A stretch of DNA of 7,571 nt from an uncultured Pedobacter sp. (GTDB taxonomy: Bacteria; Bacteroidota; Bacteroidia; Sphingobacteriales; Sphingobacteriaceae), in contig CAMLDJ010000268.1 in assembly GCA_946478755.1 (NCBI GenBank), positions 1 through 7,571 of the forward strand, given 5' to 3'. Positions within the stretch are counted from its first letter, which is position 1. Every line of letters starts with the position of its first letter. The translations under genes and the position numbers were made by a program. Below, in pieces: positions 1-7,311 of this stretch. Under the pieces are notes generated by a model. It did no database searches. It was not told the origin of the DNA and saw only the letters and a program-made list of their open reading frames with translations.

Positions 1-19
1 AAGTGCCTGGATCTTGTCT

Positions 20-475
20 TTAATTATCATTGCTGTAATTTAAATTAGGTGCATTTATTTTCTCCCTGAAAATAAATAGTGTAGGGAAAATAGGTCTCAG
101 GTCATTCATCAGGCGCTGTGCTTCCAGCCGCGTTCTAAAATCGCCAACCCTTAAATAATAATTTGGTTGCTTGTAAGTAATGTAAGTATTTAACTCAGGA
201 AAGCTGCTGTTGAATTTAGCCTGCTGATTAAAAACCTCCCGCCGGTCCGACCCGTAAAAGATCTGCACCCGGTAGCCCATCTGTGAAACGATTGCCGGGC
301 CGGGCCTGCCGGTACTCACCGTACCCGGAGATGCTGCAGACTTCAGACTCAATTCAATACGTTTGGCTATTAAACTGTCAATCATAGGATCTTTTACAAC
401 GGAAACCTCTCCCTTTGTCTGGGCAAGTACGACCGTAGAAAAACAACACAATATACCAGTTAATAATTTTTTCAT
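20..475 (-). CDS. Secreted SPOR-domain protein
   Basis: This 151-residue protein probably sits in the periplasm and binds peptidoglycan; SPOR domains are known to bind denuded glycan strands, often at division sites. An N-terminal signal peptide (MKKLLTG, hydrophobic core, cleavage likely after VLA at residue 18) supports the start chosen. Residues 20-65 are a low-complexity linker, and residues 67-138 form the SPOR domain: GYRVQIFYGSDRRE, then a Q-A-rich helix, then YYLRVGDFRTRLEAQ, the usual strand-helix pattern with the conserved vGdF turn. The two cysteines at residues 10-11 lie in the hydrophobic core and do not form a proper lipobox, so I favour an exported rather than a lipidated form. 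It lies 65 bp downstream of secA on the same strand, but a strong terminator stands between them. No Shine-Dalgarno precedes the ATG; the leader is T-rich. The fold assignment is firm; the cellular role is inferred. Confidence 0.88.
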   Translation of the reverse strand: MKKLLTGILCCFSTVVLAQTKGEVSVVKDPMIDSLIAKRIELSLKSAASPGTVSTGRPGPAIVSQMGYRVQIFYGSDRREVFNQQAKFNSSFPELNTYITYKQPNYYLRVGDFRTRLEAQRLMNDLRPIFPTLFIFREKINAPNLNYSNDN

Positions 476-481
476 GAATGG

Positions 482-524
482 ATAAAAAAAAGAATGCCGA
501 ATCTTTTACAAAACTCGGCATTCT
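482..524 (-). terminator. Intrinsic terminator after secA
   Basis: Read on the minus strand, a perfect 10-bp stem (AGAATGCCGA at 515-524 pairing with TCGGCATTCT at 491-500) encloses a 14-nt loop and is followed directly by a run of T residues (complement of the A run at 484-490). The geometry is that of a Rho-independent terminator for secA, whose stop codon is 17 nt upstream. The T run ends about 8 nt before the ATG of the SPOR gene, so the SPOR gene needs read-through or a promoter hidden at the secA 3' end. Confidence 0.85.
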
Positions 525-540
525 ATATGTTTATTACAAA

Positions 541-3500
541 TTACAATCCGGCTCCGTGACAGTTTTTGAATTTCTTACCACTTCCGCAAGGGCATGGCTC
601 ATTCCTGCCGACAGTAACCTCTTTACGTATAGGTTGCTGAGGAGCAAGTTCACGGGTGTCTTCCATAACATCTGCACCACTGGTTGGCTGTCCGAATTCC
701 GGTTTAGACATCTTTAACCTGCTTGGTGCAGGTCTGGGCGCTTGCGCCTCTCTCACATCACTTGGATCGGTTTGTACAGGTATTCCGCCTTTATAAAGGA
801 AGCTAACCACTTCTTTGTTCACTGCATTCAGCATATTTTTGAACAGGTTAAAGGCCTCCATTTTATAAATGATCAACGGATCTTTCTGCTCATAGACTGC
901 ATTTTGTACCGACTGTTTCAGTTCATCCATCTCACGCAGGTGTTCTTTCCAGGACTCATCGATCAGGGCCAGTACAATCGTTTTTTCAAATGACTTGGTG
1001 ATCTCACGCCCTTCGTTATCTATCGCCTTTTTTAGACCAACAGGAACCTGTATGCTTCGTAATCCATCCGTAAACGGTACAACGATCTGCTCGATTTGTT
1101 CACCCCTTTCTGCAAATACCTGGTTCAGTACCGGCATAGCCTGCGAGATGATTGCATCCGATTTTCTGGTATAGAAGGCAGACACCTCTTCAAACAATTT
1201 ATCTGTCAGGTGGTGAATACCTTTAGCGGCAAACTCTCCTTCATCAATGCTGGTATCAACAGAAAAGTTTTTGATCACTTCCAGCTTAAAGCCTTCATAA
1301 TTTCCTTCTTCTTTATATTCAGTTGCAATATCTTCGGCCACATCAAAAACCATATTGCTCATGTCCACATCCAAACGATCACCAAATAAAGCATTCCTCC
1401 GTTTCGCATAGATCACAGAACGTTGTGAGTTCATGACGTCATCATACTCCAGCAAACGCTTCCGTATGCCAAAGTTGTTTTCCTCCACTTTCTTCTGTGC
1501 ACGTTCAATAGATTTCGTGATCATGGAATGCTGAATCACCTCTCCATCCTCGATACCCATTTTTACCATGATGTTCGAGATCCTTTCAGATCCGAATAAC
1601 CGCATCAGGTTATCTTCAAGAGATACGAAGAACTGGGATGATCCCGGATCTCCCTGACGACCCGCACGACCGCGTAACTGCCTGTCTACGCGACGCGACT
1701 CATGACGCTCTGTACCTACAATAGCCAAACCTCCGGCTTCTTTTACGCCAGGGCCTAATTTAATATCCGTACCACGTCCCGCCATGTTGGTCGCAATCGT
1801 TACCTGTCCGGGCTGACCGGCTTCGGCGACAATATCCGCCTCTTTCTGGTGCATCTTCGCATTCAGTACATTGTGCTTAATACCCCGGAGCTTCAGCATC
1901 CTGCTCAGTAATTCCGAGATCTCTACCGAAGTTGTACCCACCAATACCGGCCTTCCGGCCTGTGTCAAATTCACGATTTCTTCCGCTACCGCATTGTATT
2001 TCTCGCGCACGGTACGGTATACATAATCCTGATGATCTTTTCTGGAGATCACCCGGTTTGTAGGGATCTCTACTACATCCAGTTTATAGATCGACCAGAA
2101 CTCTCCGGCTTCTGTGGTTGCAGTACCCGTCATACCACAAAGTTTGTGATACATCCTGAAGAAATTCTGCAAAGTAACCGTCGCGTAAGTCTGCGAAGCA
2201 TCTTCTACTTTCACGTTCTCCTTGGCCTCAATTGCCTGGTGCAAGCCATCCGAATAACGGCGGCCATCCATAATACGACCGGTCTGCTCATCTACAATCT
2301 TAATCTTTCCTTCATCGACAATGTATTCCACATCAATTTCAAATAAAGTATAAGCTTTTAGCAACTGGTTCACAGAGTGGATGCGTTCAGCTTTGATGGA
2401 ATAATCACGCATCAAAGCATCTTTCTTCGCGATTTTCTCTTCACTGCTTAATGAGGACTTTTCTATATCGGCAATTTCAGTACCCACATCCGGAAGCACA
2501 AAGAAATGAGGGTCTTCACCTGATTTGGTGATCAGCTCAATACCTTTCTCTGTAAGCTCAACCTGATTGTTTTTCTCATCAATATAAAAGAACAGCTCGG
2601 CATCTACCTTAGGCATGTTCTTCGACTGATCTGCCATGTAATGGTTCTCTGTTTTCAACAGCGTCTGTTTTACGCTGCCTTCACTTAAAAACTTGATCAG
2701 GGCCTTATTTTTAGGTAAACCACGATGAGCACGTAAAAGTGCCAGACCACCTTCACCTTCTTCGGTTCCGGCTTTACCGTCATTAATTAATTTCTTGGCT
2801 TCGTTTAAAGCCCTGGTTACATATTCTCTTTGGGCAGTTACCAGACGCTCAATTCTCGGTTTCAGCTCATGAAATTCATGCTGGTCGCCGAAAGGAACAG
2901 GTCCGGAAATGATCAAAGGTGTCCGGGCATCATCAATTAACACGGAATCGACCTCATCGACCATCGCGAAATGCAACTTGCGCTGTACCAGCTGATCCGG
3001 TGTCTGAGACATATTGTCACGCAGATAATCGAAGCCGAATTCATTGTTGGTACCGTAGGTGATATCTGCGAGATAAGCATCCCGGCGCTCCTGCGAGTTG
3101 GGCTCATGCTTATCAATACAGTCTACAGAAATGCCATGGAACTCAAATAAGGGTCCATTCCATTCCGAGTCACGACGGGCAAGATAATCGTTCACCGTTA
3201 CAATGTGTACACCTTGACCGGCCAAAGCATTCAGGTATGCAGGTAGCGTACTCACTAAAGTTTTACCCTCACCAGTTGCCATCTCGGCAATTTTACCATT
3301 GTGCAATACCATACCACCAATCAGCTGTACGTCATAGTGTACCATATTCCAGAGTACCTCTACGCCGGCTGCTTCCCAATGGTTTGCCCAAAGTGCTTTA
3401 TCCCCCTGTATCGTTACATTCTTCTTGCGTGCTGCATAATCGCGGTCAAACTGTGTCGCAGTAACCTCCAGGATTTCATTTTCAGAAAAACGTCTCGAGG

Positions 3501-3849
3501 TCTCTTTAACTACCGCGAAAGCTTCAGGCAGGACCTGCTGCAGAACCGCTTCGAGTTCTTTATCCCGGTCTTTGATCAGGGCATCAATCTGGTCATACAA
3601 AGCTGTTTTTTCAGGCAGCGATAATCCGTTGTCTTCTGCATCTGTCTTTAAACTACTGATCTTACCATCAATATCCGCTAAACCCTTTGCGATAACTTCT
3701 TTGAAGTATACCGTTTTATTACGCAGCTCATCATTACTTAATGCAGCTAATTTTGCGTACTCTTCATTTATTTTGACGACTATAGGCTGTAATGCCTTTA
3801 TATCTCTTTCCGATTTGCTTCCAAATACCTTGGTTAAAAATCCTAACAT
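541..3849 (-). CDS. secA: Preprotein translocase ATPase SecA
   Basis: SecA is the ATPase motor that drives unfolded preproteins through the SecYEG channel at the inner membrane. The 1102-residue product is complete. Visible landmarks are the N-terminal segment with FxKVFGS, Walker A MATGEGKT (190-197), the DEVD Walker B box (298-301), the preprotein cross-linking region after about residue 315, MTGTA (573-577), [11 protein letters not shown] (686-696) and [10 protein letters not shown] (727-736) of the second helicase fold, the scaffold and IRA1 region [15 protein letters not shown] (967-981), and a terminal zinc site with C1086, C1088, C1097 and H1098. That C-terminal site is known in E. coli SecA to bind SecB and lipids. 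It is about 200 residues longer than E. coli SecA; the extra length lies in an N-terminal insertion (about 55-105) and in the 320-480 region, as is usual in Bacteroidota. The ATG start gives [10 protein letters not shown], a normal SecA N-terminus. No Shine-Dalgarno is visible. Confidence 0.98.
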   Translation of the reverse strand: MLGFLTKVFGSKSERDIKALQPIVVKINEEYAKLAALSNDELRNKTVYFKEVIAKGLADIDGKISSLKTDAEDNGLSLPEKTALYDQIDALIKDRDKELEAVLQQVLPEAFAVVKETSRRFSENEILEVTATQFDRDYAARKKNVTIQGDKALWANHWEAAGVEVLWNMVHYDVQLIGGMVLHNGKIAEMATGEGKTLVSTLPAYLNALAGQGVHIVTVNDYLARRDSEWNGPLFEFHGISVDCIDKHEPNSQERRDAYLADITYGTNNEFGFDYLRDNMSQTPDQLVQRKLHFAMVDEVDSVLIDDARTPLIISGPVPFGDQHEFHELKPRIERLVTAQREYVTRALNEAKKLINDGKAGTEEGEGGLALLRAHRGLPKNKALIKFLSEGSVKQTLLKTENHYMADQSKNMPKVDAELFFYIDEKNNQVELTEKGIELITKSGEDPHFFVLPDVGTEIADIEKSSLSSEEKIAKKDALMRDYSIKAERIHSVNQLLKAYTLFEIDVEYIVDEGKIKIVDEQTGRIMDGRRYSDGLHQAIEAKENVKVEDASQTYATVTLQNFFRMYHKLCGMTGTATTEAGEFWSIYKLDVVEIPTNRVISRKDHQDYVYRTVREKYNAVAEEIVNLTQAGRPVLVGTTSVEISELLSRMLKLRGIKHNVLNAKMHQKEADIVAEAGQPGQVTIATNMAGRGTDIKLGPGVKEAGGLAIVGTERHESRRVDRQLRGRAGRQGDPGSSQFFVSLEDNLMRLFGSERISNIMVKMGIEDGEVIQHSMITKSIERAQKKVEENNFGIRKRLLEYDDVMNSQRSVIYAKRRNALFGDRLDVDMSNMVFDVAEDIATEYKEEGNYEGFKLEVIKNFSVDTSIDEGEFAAKGIHHLTDKLFEEVSAFYTRKSDAIISQAMPVLNQVFAERGEQIEQIVVPFTDGLRSIQVPVGLKKAIDNEGREITKSFEKTIVLALIDESWKEHLREMDELKQSVQNAVYEQKDPLIIYKMEAFNLFKNMLNAVNKEVVSFLYKGGIPVQTDPSDVREAQAPRPAPSRLKMSKPEFGQPTSGADVMEDTRELAPQQPIRKEVTVGRNEPCPCGSGKKFKNCHGAGL

Positions 3850-3988
3850 ATGATGTATTGTGTTTGTATATTAAAAAATGTGAAATGACAACAACCAAGC
3901 CATGTAGCCAAATGAGCCACAATGTCAGTTGTAAACAGCTAAAAGCCTAGCTTTTCAGCGGTGAATAGATGTATAAAATCGGAGTAGC
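3850..3988. other. Gap upstream of secA with small hairpin
   Basis: This 139-bp gap contains the secA leader. On the minus strand the 50 nt before the ATG are AT-rich, including TTTTTTAATATACAAA, but I find no convincing TAnnTTTG element. At 3938-3959 a hairpin can form (AAAAGC / GCTTTT around a 3-nt loop, extended by GCT/AGC with one bulged base). It lies 30 bp beyond the stop of the upstream small gene and might weakly terminate it, but no T run follows outside the stem. Confidence 0.3.
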
Positions 3989-4288
3989 CTAGGGACTATT
4001 GTTTTTGGTTTGCGCTTTTATGGCCAGGTCAACAATAATATAATTGTTGATCCTGCGTTTTTCAATTCGTTTTTCAGGCAGCAAACCGATGGAGGTCAGC
4101 GCACTGTAGGAGAGAAAAAAAGGATGACGCTGATCATTAACCAGCTTCAGCCTTTCTGCAGAAACCTCTTTGTTCAGCTGCTGACTACTGCAATACTTTG
4201 TGACCAGGCGCAATCCTTCTATCCGCTCCGCCTTTGCAAGGTGGGTCAGACTAAAAAAAACCAGCGATAAGGTAACAATGTGTCTCAT
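3989..4288 (-). CDS. Small exported protein of unknown function
   Basis: This predicted 99-residue protein has no family I recognise. I chose the internal ATG at 4288 rather than the in-frame ATG at 4330 because it begins a clean signal peptide: MRHIV, a hydrophobic run LSLVFFSLTH, then LAKA as a signal peptidase I site after about residue 21. The longer reading would put a charged, Asn/Lys-rich stretch before it. The mature part is basic and mixed, with a single cysteine (YCSS), and shows no repeat or catalytic motif. The codon before the chosen ATG offers no Shine-Dalgarno, as for the other genes here. It is followed 139 bp later by secA on the same strand, so co-transcription is possible but unproven. 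The existence of the gene is moderately likely; an overlapping plus-strand reading at 4010-4270 is its shadow. Confidence 0.5.
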   Translation of the reverse strand: MRHIVTLSLVFFSLTHLAKAERIEGLRLVTKYCSSQQLNKEVSAERLKLVNDQRHPFFLSYSALTSIGLLPEKRIEKRRINNYIIVDLAIKAQTKNNSP

Positions 4289-4330
4289 AAAGGGACTATT
4301 TTTTTTATTATGCCATGTTTCAGCTGTCAA

Positions 4331-4604
4331 ATCTAATTTTAATCTTTTACATAAAGAAATTCAAGGCTCAGAAATTCTGTTCTAGCTGCTTAATCTGATG
4401 AATTATTCCATCCCTGGGATAGCACCAACAAAATTTTATCCCGAGAACCTCTACTCCCATCCGCCCCAAACCATACAATATTCCGATAAACACTAACAAT
4501 CCAGAGAATCTAGCTGAAAATTTCTTTCATTAGAATTACAATTATCATCGATATAGCTTTGCTGAACACTTAACCAACAAAAATGCCAGAAGAATTCATA
4601 GAAA
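4331..4604. other. Non-coding stretch, nothing recognised
   Basis: No intact gene, RNA or repeat can be supported here. Short open stretches occur on both strands around 4390-4510 (for example a minus-strand reading ending at 4390 that is interrupted by TAG at 4510-4512), but they conflict with each other and none has a start, leader or family match. It may hold the eroded 5' part of the nuclease pseudogene that follows, but I see no recognisable remnant. Confidence 0.4.
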
Positions 4605-5073
4605 ATGTCATCAGAGTCACAGGGAAAGTATGTTAGATTAACTTGGGTTTACTTTCATCCAGATGCTTACCTTGTTAAGCAGCCACATGAACTGGAAACA
4701 GAATTGGACCATTGGTTATATGCCTTGAAGCACATGACTGAGTTAACCGCCGCCCGGAATATTTAAATGGGCCGCAGTTTGATCATTTATTCACCCTGGC
4801 AAAATATGCCGACTTAAGTAAGAATGATAGAGATATGTATAATGCGAGTTTGAGGCGGAAATGGGATCTATATAGTGTAACGGAAACGGCCAAGGAAATG
4901 GTCTGGAACAAGGTTTACAAGAAGGTCGAAAAGAAGGTTTACAACAAAGTATTGAATTGGGCGAACACAAAAAAGCTGTTGAATTGGCTATCAAACTAAA
5001 AGCGAAAAATACTCCTGTTGATCAAATAGTTGAATTAACGGATCTTATCCTAAAGGAAATAGAGGCTTTATAG
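4605..5073 (+). pseudogene. Broken Rpn-family PD-(D/E)XK nuclease/transposase remnant
   Basis: Three reading frames joined by two frameshifts rebuild the C-terminal half of an Rpn/PDDEXK-type 'recombination-promoting nuclease/putative transposase'. Frame one (4605-4754) reads LTWVYFHPDAYLVKQ, then HELETELDHWLYALKHM and TELTA. Frame two (4754-4897) continues PEYLNGPQFDHLF, TLAKYADLSKNDRDMYNASL, RRKWDLYSVTETAKE. Frame three (4900-5073) gives GLEQGLQEGRKEGLQQ, ending in KNTPVDQIVELTDLILKEIEAL and a TAG stop. The family hallmarks are 'WLYxLKhm.eL', the 'YxxSLrxxxD' helix, the Gly-Glu/Gln repeat GLxxGLxEGRKEG, and a terminal helix resembling 'Gls.eqIaeiTgLs.eEI'. Both shifts are explained by single-base losses: one near 4752-4754, and one of three G residues near 4900. 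The N-terminal catalytic domain (roughly the first 150 residues of a family of about 280-320) is absent or beyond recognition. The gene is dead as it stands. The left edge is uncertain. Confidence 0.78.
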
Positions 5074-5136
5074 CCCATCATAGTGTATCATCAAAGCGCT
5101 GAAACCAAAGCTGCAGAGGTATCAATCTCTTTCGTT

Positions 5137-5155
5137 AAAAATTCTGTTAAGAATT
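5137..5155 (-). terminator. Weak AT-rich hairpin with T run
   Basis: On the minus strand AATTCT pairs with AGAATT around a 4-nt loop (TAAC), and the second arm runs straight into further T residues. This has the layout of a weak intrinsic terminator for the possible small peptide gene ending at 5154. The stem is only 6 bp and AT-rich, so stability is poor. The same AATTCT/AGAATT half-sites recur in the inverted repeat before lysR, so it could alternatively be a binding site. Confidence 0.3.
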
Positions 5156-5249
5156 AGGGGCTAAAAAACAGCAATATCAAAACCGTAGCAACGTAGAATA
5201 AATGCGAGGCAATATCTTTCCACAGATAGTACAAAATACCAGGCACCAT
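5154..5249 (-). CDS. Possible 31-residue membrane peptide
   Basis: A short reading frame, ATG to TAA, encodes a peptide starting MVPGILYYLWKD and ending in a hydrophobic stretch FYVATVLILLFF, long enough to span or dip into a membrane. It points away from lysR, with 50 bp between the two start codons. A weak hairpin followed by T residues overlaps its stop codon. No Shine-Dalgarno is visible, which is normal in this window. I recognise no family. It could be a real small membrane protein, a leftover of a larger membrane gene, or chance; length alone gives no statistical support. Confidence 0.25.
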   Translation of the reverse strand: MVPGILYYLWKDIASHLFYVATVLILLFFSP

Positions 5250-5283
5250 AAATTCTAAAGGGTAGTATATTTACAGAATTTAT
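5248..5283. promoter_or_regulatory. Inverted repeat and possible lysR promoter/operator
   Basis: A perfect 9-bp inverted repeat, ATAAATTCT (5248-5256) and AGAATTTAT (5275-5283), is separated by 18 bp and ends 16 bp before the lysR start codon. Between the arms, TATATTTA (5266-5273) differs by one base from the Bacteroidota -7 consensus TAnnTTTG. LysR-type regulators usually bind dyad sites near their own promoter, so autoregulation is a reasonable inference. The spacing is wider than the classical T-N11-A box, and no -33 TTTG is seen. Confidence 0.4.
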
Positions 5284-5299
5284 TAGAAAAAAAAAGCGC

Positions 5300-6196
5300 A
5301 TGGCCGATTTCCGTTTAGAAGTTTTTTATACTGTTGCCAAAAGGCTGAGCTTTACCAAGGCTGCAGCCGAACTGTACATCACCCAGCCAGCCGTTACCAA
5401 GCATATCCGTGAGCTGGAGGAACAATATAACAGCAAGCTGTTTGATCGGAATGGCAATTCCATCAAGCTCACCCCTGCCGGAAGCCTATTGTTAAATCAT
5501 GCCGAAGCGCTGTTTACCACCTATCGCGCTATCGAATTTGATATGAATGCCCTTTTGCAAAAACACAAGGGATTGCTGCATCTTGGTGCAAGCAGCACCA
5601 TATCCCAATATATTATTGCCCCGATCCTGGCAGGCTTTAAAAAGAAGTTCGGCGACATTGAACTGAAGCTCATTACCGGCAATACCGAACAGATGGAGAG
5701 GGCCCTAATTGATAAAGAAATTGAACTGGGCCTGGTTGAGGGCCGCTCAAAAAATCAGGAAATCAGCTATTCGGATTTCATCAAGGATGAGATCGTCCTG
5801 GTATGCCATAAGAACCATTCACTGGCCCGAACTGCGGAGCTAGATCCTTCAACCCTTACTCAGTATAATTTTATCGTCCGCGAACAAGGCTCAGGCACAC
5901 GGCAGGTGATTGATCATGCCTTAAAAACTGTCGGCTTACGAATCTCTGACCTACCCGTCGAAATTCAGCTTGGCAACACAGAAAGCATCAAATCATATCT
6001 CTTACACTCTTCTTCAGTTGCTTTCTTATCCATACATGCCATCGCCAGGGAACTCTTAAGCGGAGAACTGCGTGTCATAGAGGTCGAAGGCCTCAGTATA
6101 ACCAGAAGTTTCTATTTTATTCATCTTCAAGGGAAACCAGACCCCATTGCAGAAAAATTCATGCGTTTTGCCCGGCTGCATTATAACCTGAAGTAA
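5300..6196 (+). CDS. LysR-type regulator, CysL/YeiE/CbbR-like
   Basis: This 298-residue protein is a full-length LysR-type transcription regulator. Residues 1-63 form the winged helix-turn-helix (FYTVAKRLSFTKAAAELYITQPAVTKHI, then LEEQYNSKLFDRNGNSIKLTPAG), residues 64-90 the dimer linker helix, and residues 91-298 the two-lobed effector domain. In the effector domain REQGSGTR (194-201) and LGNTESIKS (224-232) are typical of the CysL/YeiE/CbbR branch, whose effectors include anions and metabolites of sulfur or carbon assimilation. The ATG gives the standard N-terminus MADFRLEVFYTVA, with the helix-turn-helix at the usual distance. The leader is A-rich with no Shine-Dalgarno. Its downstream neighbour is a YeiH-type membrane protein on the same strand, and yeiE-yeiH adjacency in enterobacteria makes that gene the probable target. 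The family is firm; the ligand is unknown. Confidence 0.93.
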   Translation: MADFRLEVFYTVAKRLSFTKAAAELYITQPAVTKHIRELEEQYNSKLFDRNGNSIKLTPAGSLLLNHAEALFTTYRAIEFDMNALLQKHKGLLHLGASSTISQYIIAPILAGFKKKFGDIELKLITGNTEQMERALIDKEIELGLVEGRSKNQEISYSDFIKDEIVLVCHKNHSLARTAELDPSTLTQYNFIVREQGSGTRQVIDHALKTVGLRISDLPVEIQLGNTESIKSYLLHSSSVAFLSIHAIARELLSGELRVIEVEGLSITRSFYFIHLQGKPDPIAEKFMRFARLHYNLK

Positions 6197-6240
6197 TGCC
6201 AGATCAGTAGCCGGAATAACAATCCATCACATAACCGGGG

Positions 6241-6248
6241 TAGTTTTG
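6241..6248 (+). promoter_or_regulatory. Candidate -7 element for the yeiH-like gene
   Basis: TAGTTTTG matches all six fixed bases of the Bacteroidota housekeeping -7 consensus TAnnTTTG and lies 19 bp before the ATG, giving a leader of roughly 10-15 nt. No TTTG or TTG is present at the -33 distance, which suits a promoter needing an activator such as the LysR protein encoded just upstream. Two CCGG tetramers (6211-6214 and 6235-6238) and repeated ATAAC (6216-6220, 6231-6235) upstream are possible, unproven, contact sites. Confidence 0.45.
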
Positions 6249-6267
6249 CAGCAGAACAGCAAGACTT

Positions 6268-7206
6268 ATGGAAACTTTAACAAAACATTTCAGTCAAAAA
6301 GTCATATTTTTAACCATTGCGGTCATCTCCTTGCTTCCATCTGTTTCACCCGCAATTGCGCTTTCGTTGGGGCTGATCGTCGCACAGATCATTCAACATC
6401 CTTACGCTGCTGTAAGCCAAAAAGCCACCCAGTTCCTCTTGCAGTTATCGGTGATCTGCCTTGGTTTCGGAATGAATCTTTTTAGCGTCGTGGAGGCTGG
6501 TGAAAAAGGTATATTCTTTACACTTGGGTCTATATCCGGTGTCTTAACCCTGGGTTACCTGGTCGGCCGGATTCTAAAAATTGACTTCAAAACATCATCC
6601 CTGATCTGTGCTGGAACGGCGATATGTGGTGGAAGTGCAATTGCAGCGCTCTCGCCGGTAATGAAAGCCAACCCAAGGCAGATTTCAGTCGCTTTAGCCA
6701 CGGTATTTATTTTAAACTCCATAGCTCTTTTTACATTTCCAGCAATTGGCCAGATGTTTCATTTATCGCAATCGCAATTTGGCCTCTGGTGTGCCATCTC
6801 CATTCATGATACCAGCTCGGTAGTAGGCGCAGCAGGCAGATACGGAGAAGAGGCTTTGCGGATTGCTACTACAGTTAAGCTGGCAAGGGCTTTATGGATT
6901 ATCCCTATATCTTTTCTGGCTTCTTTTTTCTTTAAAACAGACAAAGCAAAAATGCAGGTCCCTTACTTTATTGGCCTATTCCTATTAGCTATTCTTGCAA
7001 ATACTTATATCCCGTTTATGGCGAGAACGGGTCATTACTTTGTTAGTTTTGCTCAAAGAGGCTTTAGTCTGACCTTATTTCTTATTGGCTCAGGCTTATC
7101 TTTTAAAACGCTGAAGCATGTTGGCCTTAGTCCCCTTATACAAGGGAGCGTTTTGTGGATCAGCATTTCAGTCGCCAGTCTTTGTGCAATCCTGGCTTTA
7201 GCCTGA
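6268..7206 (+). CDS. YeiH-family (UPF0324) membrane transporter, putative sulfate exporter
   Basis: This 312-residue inner-membrane protein belongs to the YeiH/UPF0324 family (Pfam Cons_hypoth698), usually annotated as a putative sulfate exporter; the transported substrate is not firmly established. About nine to ten hydrophobic segments alternate with short loops along the whole chain, beginning at about residue 12. Family signatures are LSVICLGFGMNL (60-71), AGTAICGGSAIAAL (115-128), the HDTSSVVGAAGRYG block (180-193) and VKLARALWIIP (203-213). A late segment with FLIGSGLSFKTL (271-282) corresponds to the final helix-loop pattern of the family. Length is slightly below E. coli YeiH but within the family range, and the gene looks intact. 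The ATG is preceded by a weak purine stretch and no clear Shine-Dalgarno. It follows the LysR gene by 71 bp on the same strand, with its own candidate promoter in the gap. No terminator is evident downstream. Confidence 0.9.
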   Translation: METLTKHFSQKVIFLTIAVISLLPSVSPAIALSLGLIVAQIIQHPYAAVSQKATQFLLQLSVICLGFGMNLFSVVEAGEKGIFFTLGSISGVLTLGYLVGRILKIDFKTSSLICAGTAICGGSAIAALSPVMKANPRQISVALATVFILNSIALFTFPAIGQMFHLSQSQFGLWCAISIHDTSSVVGAAGRYGEEALRIATTVKLARALWIIPISFLASFFFKTDKAKMQVPYFIGLFLLAILANTYIPFMARTGHYFVSFAQRGFSLTLFLIGSGLSFKTLKHVGLSPLIQGSVLWISISVASLCAILALA

Positions 7207-7311
7207 TTCCGGGCTGGGCCTGTCGATTGTAAATGAAGTTATTCTTGTAGTGCTTCTCCCCTGATCAACGCTAAGCCTGAGCATTTAGCATGCAACAGCC
7301 ACCATAATAAC

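Noticed and set aside
3237..3853. Several plus-strand reading frames opposite the secA 5' half.
   Set aside because: All are antisense to unambiguous SecA coding sequence and have no leader or family features.
4390..4530. Minus-strand reading of 47 codons starting MKEIFS and ending SQGWNNSSD, with one internal TAG.
   Set aside because: The TAG at 4510-4512 breaks it, the other frames on both strands here are also open for 30 or more codons, and I recognise no family. It is not enough to call a gene or pseudogene.
4791..4994. Minus-strand reading frame of 67 codons rich in Cys, Pro and Ser.
   Set aside because: It lies antisense to the Rpn-type relic, whose plus-strand frames match a known family. 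The odd composition is that of a shadow frame.
7207..7311. Terminator for the yeiH-like gene.
   Set aside because: GC-rich words (CCGGGCTGGGCC) and a GCTAA/TTAGC pair near 7270-7289 are present, but no stable stem followed by a T run can be drawn.
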